A DNA stretch of 64,000 bases, taken from the NCBI RefSeq assembly GCF_900107935.1, contig NZ_FNVG01000011.1:103547-167546 (forward strand), read 5' to 3'. A model generated the notes under the pieces. That model saw only the letters and a list, made by a program, of their open reading frames with translations, had not been told where the DNA came from and did not search any database. Of the stretch, positions 56,867-64,000 are shown piece after piece. This DNA comes from Vibrio hangzhouensis (GTDB taxonomy: Bacteria; Pseudomonadota; Gammaproteobacteria; Enterobacterales; Vibrionaceae). A program made the position numbers and the translations under genes. Each line of letters begins with the position of its first letter. Within the stretch, counting starts at the first letter, position 1.

Positions 56867-56904
56867 CTTAAGCCCAGCAATGCAAGAGACATGCCGGGCT
56901 TAAG
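56867..56904 (-). terminator. hairpin after flrA that overlaps the flrBC promoter
   Basis: A 13-bp stem on the minus strand (CTTAAGCCCGGCA with TGCTGGGCTTAAG, one G-T pair) and a 12-nt loop, followed by TCTTTTAT. It can end flrA transcripts. The -24/-12 element of flrBC lies wholly inside it. A further TTAAGCCC copy stands at 56851-56858. Confidence 0.7.
56882..56896 (-). promoter_or_regulatory. sigma-54 promoter of flrBC
   Basis: CGGCATGTCTCTTGC on the minus strand has GG-N10-GC and a TTGC -12 element. It lies between flrA and flrB with a predicted leader of about 60 nt. FlrA is the expected activator. Confidence 0.8.
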
Positions 56905-56986
56905 TTTATATATTTCAATGAGTTAACTGCGTCAATAAATTGTCGTCAAAAAAATCCCGTGATGGACATCACATTCAAACCTCAGG

Positions 56987-58447
56987 TCAACGATTCAAAC
57001 TGTATTTACGCATTTTCTCCACCAGTGTGGTGCGTCTCATTCCTAACATATCAGCGGCTCGGGCTACAATACCATCCTGCGCATCCAATGCCTGACTGAT
57101 CATATTCACTTCCAGCTCCGCAAGCATCTCTTTAAGGTTGACGCCTTCAGGCGGTAGAGACTGAGGCGCGTTTTGATGCTCAAACTCCTGATCTTCAAAG
57201 GTGAAGTTATCAGCAAAAATACTGTCCAGCGCATCACGCTCTTGCTCTTCGATAGTCTTAAAAGCGTTCATTTCCGGCTGGAACTCAGGAATGTCACTGT
57301 AGCGATATTTAACCGGAAGGTGGTTTACGTCCACCAGGCTATTAGGATACAAGATCACCATGCGCTCAACCAGATTGGCCAGCTCTCGTACGTTACCCGG
57401 CCAATCGTGTTCCATCAAAGAGTTTACCGAACGAGGCGCGAAGCAGATGGGCTGTCCACCCTCCGCTTCCATACGTGCTAACAGCTCTTGTAACAACAAT
57501 GGAATGTCTTCTTTGCGATCTCGTAGCGAAGGCATCTCGATGGGAAACACGTTCAAACGGTAGTACAGGTCTTCACGGAAATCTCCGGATTGAATCATCT
57601 GTTCAAGGTTACGATGCGTTGCGGCTACAATGCGCACATTGGCCTTGATCACGGTACTGCCACCAACTCTTTCAAACACTCGTTCTTGTAACACTCGAAG
57701 CAATTTCACCTGCATCGGCATCGGCATATCGCCGATCTCATCAAGAAACAGGGTGCCTCCCTCTGCCAACTCAAAACGCCCCTTTCTTGACGTGATGGCA
57801 CCGGTAAACGCACCCTTTTCATGACCAAACAATTCACTTTCGAGCAGATCTGGCGGAATCGCACCGCAGTTTACTGGCACAAACGGGCCGCTGCGACGAG
57901 TGGAGTGATAATGAATATTGCGTGCCACCACTTCTTTACCCGTCCCGGACTCGCCTAGGATCAGAACATTAGCTTCCGATCCAGAGACCTGTTCGATGAG
58001 GTGACGTACTTCCTGGATACCCGAACTCTGTCCCACCAAGCTACGAAACAGCGTGTTTTTACGAGTAGTAGAAGGCACCTGAACGCCTTTACGCCCCAAA
58101 AACTCGCGGCAATGACGCAGCGCATCGCTCAGTTGGGGGTAGTTTAGCGGCAATTCGAGTTCGCCTACAAAATTGGACAAAGGCTCTACGGCTCCCGTGA
58201 ACTCGCTGGTCACCAGCAAAGGGATATGGTTCGACAAAGATAGCTGAGAGAGCAAAGCTTTTGACAGAGTTGTGCTACCTAAAGCACCGACGATGCACCC
58301 TGACCAGGTCTGGGACCAATCGATCTGATTGATGTCACTTGATGGAATCGCCACACAATGCTCACCAACGAATTCAAGAATGGTATTCAGGTTGGTGCGA
58401 ATTTGTGGTTCATCAGCAATAACAAGAAGTTTAGCTAAGCCTTGCAT
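56987..58447 (-). CDS. flrA: flagellar master regulator FlrA, 486 aa
   Basis: Sigma-54 activator at the top of the flagellar hierarchy (FleQ/FlaK homologue). A degenerate receiver-like N-terminal domain of about 120 residues precedes an AAA+ domain with Walker [14 protein letters not shown], the GAFTGA loop and [16 protein letters not shown]-terminal Fis-type helix-turn-helix ([18 protein letters not shown]) ends it. Related proteins bind cyclic di-GMP; whether this one does cannot be told here. It is a single-gene unit with no obvious sigma-54 site of its own in 58448-58593. Confidence 0.95.
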   Translation of the reverse strand: MQGLAKLLVIADEPQIRTNLNTILEFVGEHCVAIPSSDINQIDWSQTWSGCIVGALGSTTLSKALLSQLSLSNHIPLLVTSEFTGAVEPLSNFVGELELPLNYPQLSDALRHCREFLGRKGVQVPSTTRKNTLFRSLVGQSSGIQEVRHLIEQVSGSEANVLILGESGTGKEVVARNIHYHSTRRSGPFVPVNCGAIPPDLLESELFGHEKGAFTGAITSRKGRFELAEGGTLFLDEIGDMPMPMQVKLLRVLQERVFERVGGSTVIKANVRIVAATHRNLEQMIQSGDFREDLYYRLNVFPIEMPSLRDRKEDIPLLLQELLARMEAEGGQPICFAPRSVNSLMEHDWPGNVRELANLVERMVILYPNSLVDVNHLPVKYRYSDIPEFQPEMNAFKTIEEQERDALDSIFADNFTFEDQEFEHQNAPQSLPPEGVNLKEMLAELEVNMISQALDAQDGIVARAADMLGMRRTTLVEKMRKYSLNR

Positions 58448-58593
58448 GAGTCAGGTATTATGCCTTGATTTCAAACGAACTCCTGTTTGTGTCAAATTAT
58501 TGTCGCTTGCCAATTTAACGTCGGGAAAAGAGCGTAAAAAGGGCTGATGTTAATGACAAGCAATTTATAAAACAGGTAGTTAGATGTAAAAAA

Positions 58594-58617
58594 ACGCCAT
58601 TTGGCGGAGAATGGCGT
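58594..58617 (-). terminator. terminator of the flaG-fliD-flaI-fliS operon
   Basis: An 8-bp stem (ACGCCATT/AATGGCGT on the minus strand) with an 8-nt loop, running into T residues over plus 58587-58593. It lies 66 bp past the fliS stop. Confidence 0.85.
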
Positions 58618-58682
58618 CTATTCTATTGGCATTATTTTAATAAGGCAACTTAGTCACCCCGACTTTAAGAGGTTAATTCCGC

Positions 58683-59093
58683 TTAGATGCCAACTTCTTG
58701 AGCAGTCAAGTTGTGGTAATTGGTCGGAATTTGATCCCAAGCAGATTTTATCTCACGTATGATTTCAATTACGTCATCGATAGGCTTAGGATTATTCTCA
58801 TGATTTGCCTCTGTGATCTGGGCGATCATAAATTCATACAGTTGATCAAGGTTTTTTGCGATATCGCCACCGTCATCCATCGACAAACAACTGCGCAGAG
58901 CGATGATGATGTCCAGCGCCTTGCCGATACGTTCACCTTTAACAGGAATGTTGCCCTGCTCCATCGCAGCTTTGGCTTGGATCAGTCTCTCAATGGCACC
59001 ACCCATAAGCATTTGGATAACTTTGTGCGGCGAGGCAGCACTTAACTGGCTGTCTACTGATACTTTCTTATATGCTTGTAATGAACCACGCAT
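58683..59093 (-). CDS. fliS: flagellin export chaperone FliS, 136 aa
   Basis: Binds the flagellin C-terminus and prevents premature polymerisation. Four-helix family features: AYKKVSVDSQLSAASPHKVIQMLM near the start and IIALRSCLSMDDGGDIAKNLDQLYEFM in the middle (named by position only: residues 67-95). The ATG at 59093 is preceded by GAGGATAGTG. It follows flaI by 10 bp. Confidence 0.95.
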   Translation of the reverse strand: MRGSLQAYKKVSVDSQLSAASPHKVIQMLMGGAIERLIQAKAAMEQGNIPVKGERIGKALDIIIALRSCLSMDDGGDIAKNLDQLYEFMIAQITEANHENNPKPIDDVIEIIREIKSAWDQIPTNYHNLTAQEVGI

Positions 59094-59103
59094 CACTATC
59101 CTC

Positions 59104-59406
59104 TCAAATAAATTTTTGATACTGCTGTAGGGAGCGCTTACCGTGTCGGTATTTTCTCAGCGTCAGCCCTAATTGTTCCGTTTTCATTTGCATGTGATGA
59201 GTAATTCGACGTGTCGATTCCACCACATCTTGCCATTCAGTACTCTGTTTAAGGTTCGGATTCCCTTGGCAAGCGACAACTAACTTATTGATTATCTGTT
59301 CTCTTGTATCGACCAGTTGATGGATTTCTTCAGTATCCACATCGATATTTTCTAAAACAGACTGTAAACGGTGATCCAAATCACTTAATTCTTTGAAAAT
59401 TAACAC
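59104..59406 (-). CDS. flaI: flagellar protein FlaI (FliT-like), 100 aa
   Basis: Small helical protein between fliD and fliS, in the position of FliT in enterics; it is called FlaI in Vibrio and probably acts as a chaperone or anti-factor for the cap. All-helical charged composition fits. The start is a GTG at 59406 with GAGG upstream. Assignment rests mainly on position and size. Confidence 0.8.
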   Translation of the reverse strand: MLIFKELSDLDHRLQSVLENIDVDTEEIHQLVDTREQIINKLVVACQGNPNLKQSTEWQDVVESTRRITHHMQMKTEQLGLTLRKYRHGKRSLQQYQKFI

Positions 59407-59430
59407 CTATTTACCTCTATTCATATCAAT

Positions 59431-61347
59431 CTAAGACAAGGCACTCATTAGTCCGGCAAGTTGTGCCTGCATCTTACCTGTTGCATCCTGCATCGCAGCA
59501 AATTTGTCATGGGTACGCTTCTCAATACCCTGCATTCGTCTGTCCAGAGTGGCCTGATCATCATTTAAGCGGTAATTCTGCTCTGTCAGGCTTTTCTCAC
59601 GTGTGCGGATGGAACCCGTCATACCAGTCATACTGTGGATCGCATCCTCAACCTTCTTGGCAAAGCCATTGTTGCCGCCAAAAAAGGACTCTAACTTGGT
59701 AAAGTTGCTGTTCAATTGTTTATCGAGCATTTGGTAATTGATTTCCAAATTGCCCTGCCTTGTCGTGGTAATCCCAAACTCGGTTAACGATTTCAGATCT
59801 TCCGGAGCACCATCAATAGAGGCTGAAAAGACGCTCTTTAACCGAGCGTCGGCACTTCTTACGATACTGTCACCAGCAAGCGGTCCAACCTGACCCGTAG
59901 TGGGATCGACCTTAGCCAGGCTCTGAGATACCTGAAAAAACTGATTATAAGCTGTGACAAATTGCTCGATATCAGCTCGAACACTTTGCCTGTCGTATTC
60001 CACGCCGATCTCTGTCGCACGCTCACCCGGTTTGGTGGTGCCCTTAAGGGTCAGGTCAACACCTTCGATCGCATCTTCAATTACATTATTGTTGCTAGCC
60101 AGTTTTGCCACACCATCTAACACCACAACAGAGTCTTGCGCTGCCTGAACCTCTGACATCCCCATATAAACTTGCATTGAACGCTGCGCTTCGGCCAGCT
60201 CAGCCTGAATCGCTTCCACTTTTTCAAGACGTTCACGTTCTTCAGGGGACAGTTTCTCCCGTTCGATTTGCTTCGCTTGTTCTTCCGTGAGATCCCCTTC
60301 AGAAACCGCTCGCGCAACGGCGGCTTTTTCCGCGGCCAACTCTTGTTCCAGCTTGGCTTGGGCTTCACTCGGTGTGACATAAGAATCTGTTAATGTACCC
60401 GAAGCCGTATTAGACCACCCGGGTACTTCTTTGGATTTGGCCAGCGCTTTCTCATCAAGTTCAGGTGGAGGGACATAATAAGAGTCCATCAGTGTTCCCG
60501 ATGCCGTCGGGGTCCAACCAGGAATAGTATCTTCAGGGCGGCCAGACTTTGCCTCCGTTGGTTGCTGACTGATGGTTTCGCTCGACTGAACGGCCGGTGT
60601 CTCCTTAGCGGTTTCGGATTCAGCCTCAACCTGTTCGGTAGAATTCGGCTCCGTCTCCGATAAAGGTGTTGCGGGCAGTCCCAACAAATTAAGTGCTTCT
60701 GCCTGCGCCTGCTCTAAATCTTTTACTCTCTGTTCTATGGTCTTGTATTCAAAACGGTAGAGTTCATTTCCTGGTTCAGCATCAACATTAATACGAACCG
60801 TCTTTTCCACACCCGACTGGTTGGCGGCAACAATCAGCCTTGGTCCGTTCATGTCTTTGATGATGGAAGCTCTGACCCCTGGATTATCACTGGCACCGTT
60901 TATGGCGCGAACGACATCGGTTAGTCTAGAATTTTTGCGAAGGGAAAAATTGAAGCTGTCCTCGCCTAAGGAAATTTGCAGCTTGCCTGGCCCAAAGCGA
61001 GTATCATCCGGGATGACATCCGAGGCCACTTTATGGCTTTGAGCAAGCTGCAACACATCGACAGCATATTTGCCAGCGATAGCGTCTGTAGTCGCTGTTG
61101 CTGTGACAATATTTTCTTCAGTACTATTTACGCTGCGAACCGCAAACGCTTTTTCCTGACGAAAATTTGCCATCAGGTTTTTCATCGTATCCAGTGACTC
61201 TCTGAGCCGCCCATAGGCACTGATACTGGAATCAATTTTGTTGCGCTCGTAGTCGATACGCTGCTGCTTCGGAATTCGCTCAGCATCGACTATTTTGCTC
61301 ACCATGGAATTGATATCCATGCCAGAAGACATCCCTATCGGGCCCAT
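59431..61347 (-). CDS. fliD: flagellar cap protein FliD, about 638 aa
   Basis: Forms the cap at the filament tip that guides flagellin assembly. The conserved N-terminal (MDINSMVSKIVDAERIPKQQR) and C-terminal coiled regions are intact. The protein is much longer than enteric FliD because of an acidic Glu/Gln/Ala-rich insertion near residues 210-405. The insertion carries two PGW-TASGTL-DSY repeats and a coiled stretch. The ATG at 61347 is chosen; a GTG two codons earlier is possible. It follows flaG. Confidence 0.94.
   Translation of the reverse strand: MGPIGMSSGMDINSMVSKIVDAERIPKQQRIDYERNKIDSSISAYGRLRESLDTMKNLMANFRQEKAFAVRSVNSTEENIVTATATTDAIAGKYAVDVLQLAQSHKVASDVIPDDTRFGPGKLQISLGEDSFNFSLRKNSRLTDVVRAINGASDNPGVRASIIKDMNGPRLIVAANQSGVEKTVRINVDAEPGNELYRFEYKTIEQRVKDLEQAQAEALNLLGLPATPLSETEPNSTEQVEAESETAKETPAVQSSETISQQPTEAKSGRPEDTIPGWTPTASGTLMDSYYVPPPELDEKALAKSKEVPGWSNTASGTLTDSYVTPSEAQAKLEQELAAEKAAVARAVSEGDLTEEQAKQIEREKLSPEERERLEKVEAIQAELAEAQRSMQVYMGMSEVQAAQDSVVVLDGVAKLASNNNVIEDAIEGVDLTLKGTTKPGERATEIGVEYDRQSVRADIEQFVTAYNQFFQVSQSLAKVDPTTGQVGPLAGDSIVRSADARLKSVFSASIDGAPEDLKSLTEFGITTTRQGNLEINYQMLDKQLNSNFTKLESFFGGNNGFAKKVEDAIHSMTGMTGSIRTREKSLTEQNYRLNDDQATLDRRMQGIEKRTHDKFAAMQDATGKMQAQLAGLMSALS
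60379..60525 (-). repeat. two-copy PGW..TASGTL.DSY repeat within FliD
   Basis: IPGWTPTASGTLMDSY (60478-60525) and VPGWSNTASGTLTDSY (60379-60426), 33 residues apart, inside the acidic insertion of FliD. The proline/tyrosine-rich linker between them differs. Confidence 0.85.
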
Positions 61348-61403
61348 ATTCACCAAACCACTTCGAATTAAATACCAACATGTCTCCGCAACGGAGCCAG
61401 TCA

Positions 61404-61853
61404 CTAAACCAGCATGTCTATATTCAGAGAACCATGCTGTTCAATGCGCTTTAATACATCAAGTAGTTCTTCATCCGGAAACTGACGAATCACTTCGCCG
61501 CTATCTTTTGCGTATATCGTGATGATGTCACGTCCAAGCTCTTCATCTCGACGGAATGAAAGTCCGGTATTCATCGAGGTCAGAAACTCATCCAGACGCT
61601 CCACCATTTTTTCACGTTCGGCCTCATTGAGGTCGTGACGCTCGGTAGCCATTTTCTGAATTAGATCTGCGGTTTTCTGATTGGAAAACTCTGCTCTTTC
61701 TGTATTTTTTAGCTCATTTACTGTTTTGGACTGGTTGTCCAACTCAGTAGCATTTTGCTGAGGCGCTGTTTTGTTTGTATTTTTAGAAGCAATTTCTGTG
61801 CCACTGGACGAGGCAAAAGGCTGAATGTTCGATGCGTAAGAGGAAATATCCAT
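61404..61853 (-). CDS. flaG: flagellar protein FlaG, 149 aa
   Basis: FlaG affects filament length in several polar flagellates. Disordered, Ser/Asn/Thr-rich N-terminal half; conserved C-terminal FlaG domain with LSFRRDEELGRDIITIYAKDSGEVIRQFPDEELL, located near residues 98-131. It follows the flagellin terminator and heads the fliD-flaI-fliS unit. Its promoter was not confidently found: a near-match to sigma-54 lies at the wrong spacing. Confidence 0.92.
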   Translation of the reverse strand: MDISSYASNIQPFASSSGTEIASKNTNKTAPQQNATELDNQSKTVNELKNTERAEFSNQKTADLIQKMATERHDLNEAEREKMVERLDEFLTSMNTGLSFRRDEELGRDIITIYAKDSGEVIRQFPDEELLDVLKRIEQHGSLNIDMLV

Positions 61854-61935
61854 GCTCGCTCTCCCGGTTCTAACCTTGCATTGTCCAACTCCAACTAAGG
61901 TACTACTTGTTGAGCAATAGGAGTGAAATTGGAAA

Positions 61936-61964
61936 GTTAGCGATAAGCAGAGCTTACCGCTAAC
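61936..61964 (-). terminator. intrinsic terminator of the intact flagellin gene
   Basis: A 13-bp stem (GTTAGCGGTAAGC/GCTTATCGCTAAC, one G-T pair) with a 3-nt loop on the minus strand, followed by a T-containing TTTCCAATTTC tract, 30 bp past the stop codon. Confidence 0.8.
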
Positions 61965-61993
61965 ACGAATTGCCTAAGGTGAAATACCTATAA

Positions 61994-63124
61994 TTAACCT
62001 AGCAAGCTAAGTGCGGCAGACGGAGATTGCTTCGCTTGTGCAAGAATCGAAGTACTCGCTTGTTGCAAGATTTGGTTCTTCGTCATTGCTGTCGTTTCTT
62101 TCGCATAATCGGTATCTTTGATACGGCTATTTGATGCGTTCACATTCTCGTTAATGTTGCTTAAGTTATTGATTGCGTGACCGAATCGGTTTTGGAATGC
62201 ACCCAGCCCTGCACGCTGAGAGTCAACACTCTTCAAAGCGCCATCGATGACGGCAACCGCTTCTTGAGCGCCGGCTACAGAGGTGACATCAATGTCTTTT
62301 ACTGTGACATCTTTAGCCTCACCCAGACTTAATTCCGATGCCAGGCTGCCACCAAACGCAACATCACCTTGTACTTTCTGCGTAGAAGCGAACAGTTGGA
62401 TTTTGCCCTCTTCACCTACAGAGGCTTTAACGTCATTGCTCTGACCATTAATGTAGGTCGCAAGTTGCTCAATATCGTCGCCTTGTTTTGCATTGATAGA
62501 CAGGTTAACTTCTTCACCCTGCTTATTGGTATAGCTCATAGTCAGTTCAGAATCTTGACCAACTGTCCAACCCGGCTCTTTGCCTTCCGTTGCAGAGTAG
62601 CTCTTACCACCCATTTCCATCGTATCAGAACGCAGGCTACCCATACTCAGCATAACGGCTTCACCTGAATCCGCACCGATTTGGAATGACTGAGTACCGA
62701 ACGTACCGTTGAGAAGACGGTTACCACCAAATGAAGTGGTTTCTGCGATACGGTTTAGTTCATCATTAAGCGCTGTCACTTCTTCCTGAATCGCAACACG
62801 CTCCGATTTTGAGTTAGAACCGTTTGACGATTGTAGTGACAAGTCACGCATACGTTGCAGGATATTGGTTGTCTCGTTCATTGCACCTTCAGCTGTTTGT
62901 GCAATAGAGATACCATCGTTAGCGTTCTTAACCGCCATATCAAGACCACGACTTTGCGCATTCAAACGGTTTGAAATCTGTAGACCTGCAGCGTCGTCTT
63001 TTGCGCTGTTAATTTTGTAGCCAGAAGACAAACGCTCCATTGATTTTTGAGTACCTTCCGCAGCGTTGTTCAGATAACGCTGGGCGGTCATTGCAGACAC
63101 GTTAGTGTTTACATTAATTGCCAT
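61994..63124 (-). CDS. flaA: polar flagellin (FlaA-like), 376 aa
   Basis: Filament subunit with highly conserved D0/D1 ends: [18 protein letters not shown] at the N-terminus, SRNLD1 region ([20 protein letters not shown]) and the C-terminal [19 protein letters not shown]. The central region is variable. The ATG has AAGGAG upstream. The order flagellin, flaG, fliD, flaI, fliS corresponds to flaA of the V. parahaemolyticus flaFBA locus; the letter is therefore inferred and naming varies among vibrios. A sigma-28 promoter lies upstream and FliS is the likely export chaperone. Confidence 0.93.
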   Translation of the reverse strand: MAINVNTNVSAMTAQRYLNNAAEGTQKSMERLSSGYKINSAKDDAAGLQISNRLNAQSRGLDMAVKNANDGISIAQTAEGAMNETTNILQRMRDLSLQSSNGSNSKSERVAIQEEVTALNDELNRIAETTSFGGNRLLNGTFGTQSFQIGADSGEAVMLSMGSLRSDTMEMGGKSYSATEGKEPGWTVGQDSELTMSYTNKQGEEVNLSINAKQGDDIEQLATYINGQSNDVKASVGEEGKIQLFASTQKVQGDVAFGGSLASELSLGEAKDVTVKDIDVTSVAGAQEAVAVIDGALKSVDSQRAGLGAFQNRFGHAINNLSNINENVNASNSRIKDTDYAKETTAMTKNQILQQASTSILAQAKQSPSAALSLLG

Positions 63125-63149
63125 ATTGATCTCCTTAGGCGGGGTATTT

Positions 63150-63187
63150 AGATGGCCGCCATGTCTCTCACCTCATTTTGGCCATCT
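63150..63187 (-). repeat. inverted repeat in the flagellin 5' leader
   Basis: AGATGGCC and GGCCATCT form an 8-bp perfect inverted repeat with a 22-nt loop, ending about 25 nt before the flagellin start codon. If transcription starts near 63203 it lies in the mRNA leader and may affect stability or translation. Confidence 0.55.
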
Positions 63188-63209
63188 GATTTCATTTCTC
63201 TCAATCCCT

Positions 63210-63236
63210 GTAACGGCGATTGATTTAGAAGCTTTA
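63210..63236 (-). promoter_or_regulatory. sigma-28 (FliA) promoter of the intact flagellin gene
   Basis: TAAA at -35 (plus 63233-63236) and GCCGTTAC at -10 (63210-63217) are spaced by exactly 15 bp, against the consensus TAAA-N15-GCCGATAA. The leader would be about 79 nt. Confidence 0.85.
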
Positions 63237-63478
63237 GCAAAAACATTGTTTTTTTTGGCTGTTAATTCAACTGATTGGATAAATGTGATCGTGATCTGGG
63301 ATTTTGAGAAAGGATGGGATGATAAAAATTCTAAGGGCTAGGAAGGGGTTTGCGTTACTTTTCTTGATATGATTCGGGTGGTAGGAATTTTGCGATTACG
63401 GATTATTTCACCACGCTCCACTTTCCAGGCACCCTCTGCTCCCCAAGAGCCTGGAACCCAGAAACCTAGAAACAAAAA
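63237..63478. other. intergenic region between two flagellin genes
   Basis: About 240 bp upstream of the flagellin promoter. It contains an 8-bp inverted repeat, TTCCAGGC at 63423-63430 and GCCTGGAA at 63449-63456, and otherwise nothing I can assign. Confidence 0.4.
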
Positions 63479-63500
63479 AACCAGAGCCGAAGCCCTGGTT
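63479..63500 (-). terminator. terminator of the partial flagellin gene
   Basis: A 9-bp stem (AACCAGGGC/GCTCTGGTT, one G-T pair) closing a stable TTCG loop, with seven T after it on the minus strand. It begins 23 bp after the stop codon. Confidence 0.92.
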
Positions 63501-63523
63501 CCTGATCCCTCGCGCTTTACTAC

Positions 63524-64000
63524 TTAACCTAACAGGCTCAGTGCCGCGTTTGGTGCCTGTTTCGCTTGCGCCAAAATTGAGCTGGAAGCTTGAGACAGGA
63601 TTTGGTTCTTGGTCATCGCCGTGGTTTCTTTCGCGAAGTCAGTGTCTTTAATGCGGCTCTTCGACGCATTCACGTTTTCGTTGATGTTGTCTAAGTTGTT
63701 AATCGCGTGATTGAAACGGTTCTGGAATGCACCCAGCTCAGCACGGTGGCTGTCTACATACTTCATGGCTGAATCCAGAATCGCGACTGACTCTTGTGCA
63801 CCACCCACAGTCGTTACGTCAATCGTATCTACTGTGACCGCTTTACCCTCTTGCATACCCAGCTCACCGGCAAGGCTGCCAGAGAACGACACTTCACTGT
63901 CGACTTTGTTGTTGCCGGCAAATACCTGCAACTGACCGTTTTCGTTCACTGACGCTTTTACCAGGTCAGTTTGACCGTTGATGTAAGTCGCTAGCTGCTC
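63524..64000 (-). CDS. flaB: second polar flagellin, 5' part cut by the window edge (FlaB-like)
   Basis: The frame stays open to the right edge, so only about the last 158 residues are here. The C-terminus is nearly the same as the neighbouring flagellin ([38 protein letters not shown]), while the central part ([13 protein letters not shown]) differs. It would be flaB in a flaFBA order, inferred from position. It ends in its own terminator, so the two flagellins are separate transcripts. Confidence 0.93.
   Translation of the reverse strand, partial: EQLATYINGQTDLVKASVNENGQLQVFAGNNKVDSEVSFSGSLAGELGMQEGKAVTVDTIDVTTVGGAQESVAILDSAMKYVDSHRAELGAFQNRFNHAINNLDNINENVNASKSRIKDTDFAKETTAMTKNQILSQASSSILAQAKQAPNAALSLLG

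Noticed and set aside
61854..61935. Possible sigma-54 promoter of flaG
   Set aside because: The GG and GC are 11 bp apart instead of 10, which sigma-54 does not normally accept.
1..64000. CRISPR array, tRNA or rRNA genes, insertion sequences, prophage or integron
   Set aside because: Looked for repeated spacers, tRNA-like ends, transposase or integrase proteins and found none; the only repeats are short ones inside genes or terminators.

Overview
The window is chromosomal DNA from a gammaproteobacterium of the Vibrionaceae, most likely Vibrio. The reasons are the polar-flagellum layout (flagellins, flaG, fliD, flaI, fliS, flrABC, fliE to flhB, flhA, flhF, flhG, fliA, che), the ParC/ParP chemotaxis-array genes between cheB and cheW, the flrA/flrB/flrC hierarchy, and the tandem fadL genes beside fadIJ. 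Almost every gene is an intact core gene. I saw no rRNA, tRNA, insertion sequence, prophage, integron or CRISPR array.

Layout. (1) 1-11.5 kb: housekeeping and translation genes. These are the possible tail of an upstream gene, an unrecognised membrane protein, yfcL and epmC, a TRIC-type channel protein, an EF-G-like GTPase, aroC, prmB divergent from smrB, sixA, and a large M16 zinc protease. (2) 11.5-21 kb: a lipid-use block with fadJ and fadI, an ECF sigma factor with its DUF3379 partner, two tandem fadL porins and mlaA. Good FadR-type operators lie in front of fadI, fadL1 and fadL2, so the block looks like one fatty-acid regulon. The fadI/sigma intergenic region also holds what looks like a stand-alone small RNA on the minus strand. 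It has three hairpins, a strong terminator and an FNR/CRP-like box at class II spacing. It is the most novel item here. (3) 21-28 kb: the complete cytochrome c maturation operon ccmABCDEFGHI. (4) 28.3-37.3 kb: the chemotaxis core fliA-cheY-cheZ-cheA-cheB-parC-parP-cheW-DUF2802, with flhG just upstream. (5) 37-54 kb: flagellar export, switch and basal-body genes (flhF, flhA, flhB, fliRQPONMLK, fliJIHGFE). (6) 54-64 kb: flrC, flrB and flrA, then fliS, flaI, fliD, flaG, an intact flagellin and the 3' part of a second flagellin cut by the window edge.

How the genes work together. FlrA (sigma-54 activator) turns on flrBC, and FlrB/FlrC then drives the middle genes. I find sigma-54 -24/-12 elements in front of flrB, fliE, fliK and flhA, each about 55-67 nt from the start codon by the inferred start site. 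FliA (sigma-28) drives late genes, and a good sigma-28 promoter precedes the intact flagellin. FlhF and FlhG set the number and polar position of flagella. ParC and ParP do the same for the chemotaxis arrays built from CheA and CheW.

Several genes appear to use TTG or GTG starts (prmB, cheY, fliA, fliF, flaI, the M16 protease, the sigma factor). The coordinates given reflect those choices. All assignments come from reading the sequence and knowing the families; no database search was run.
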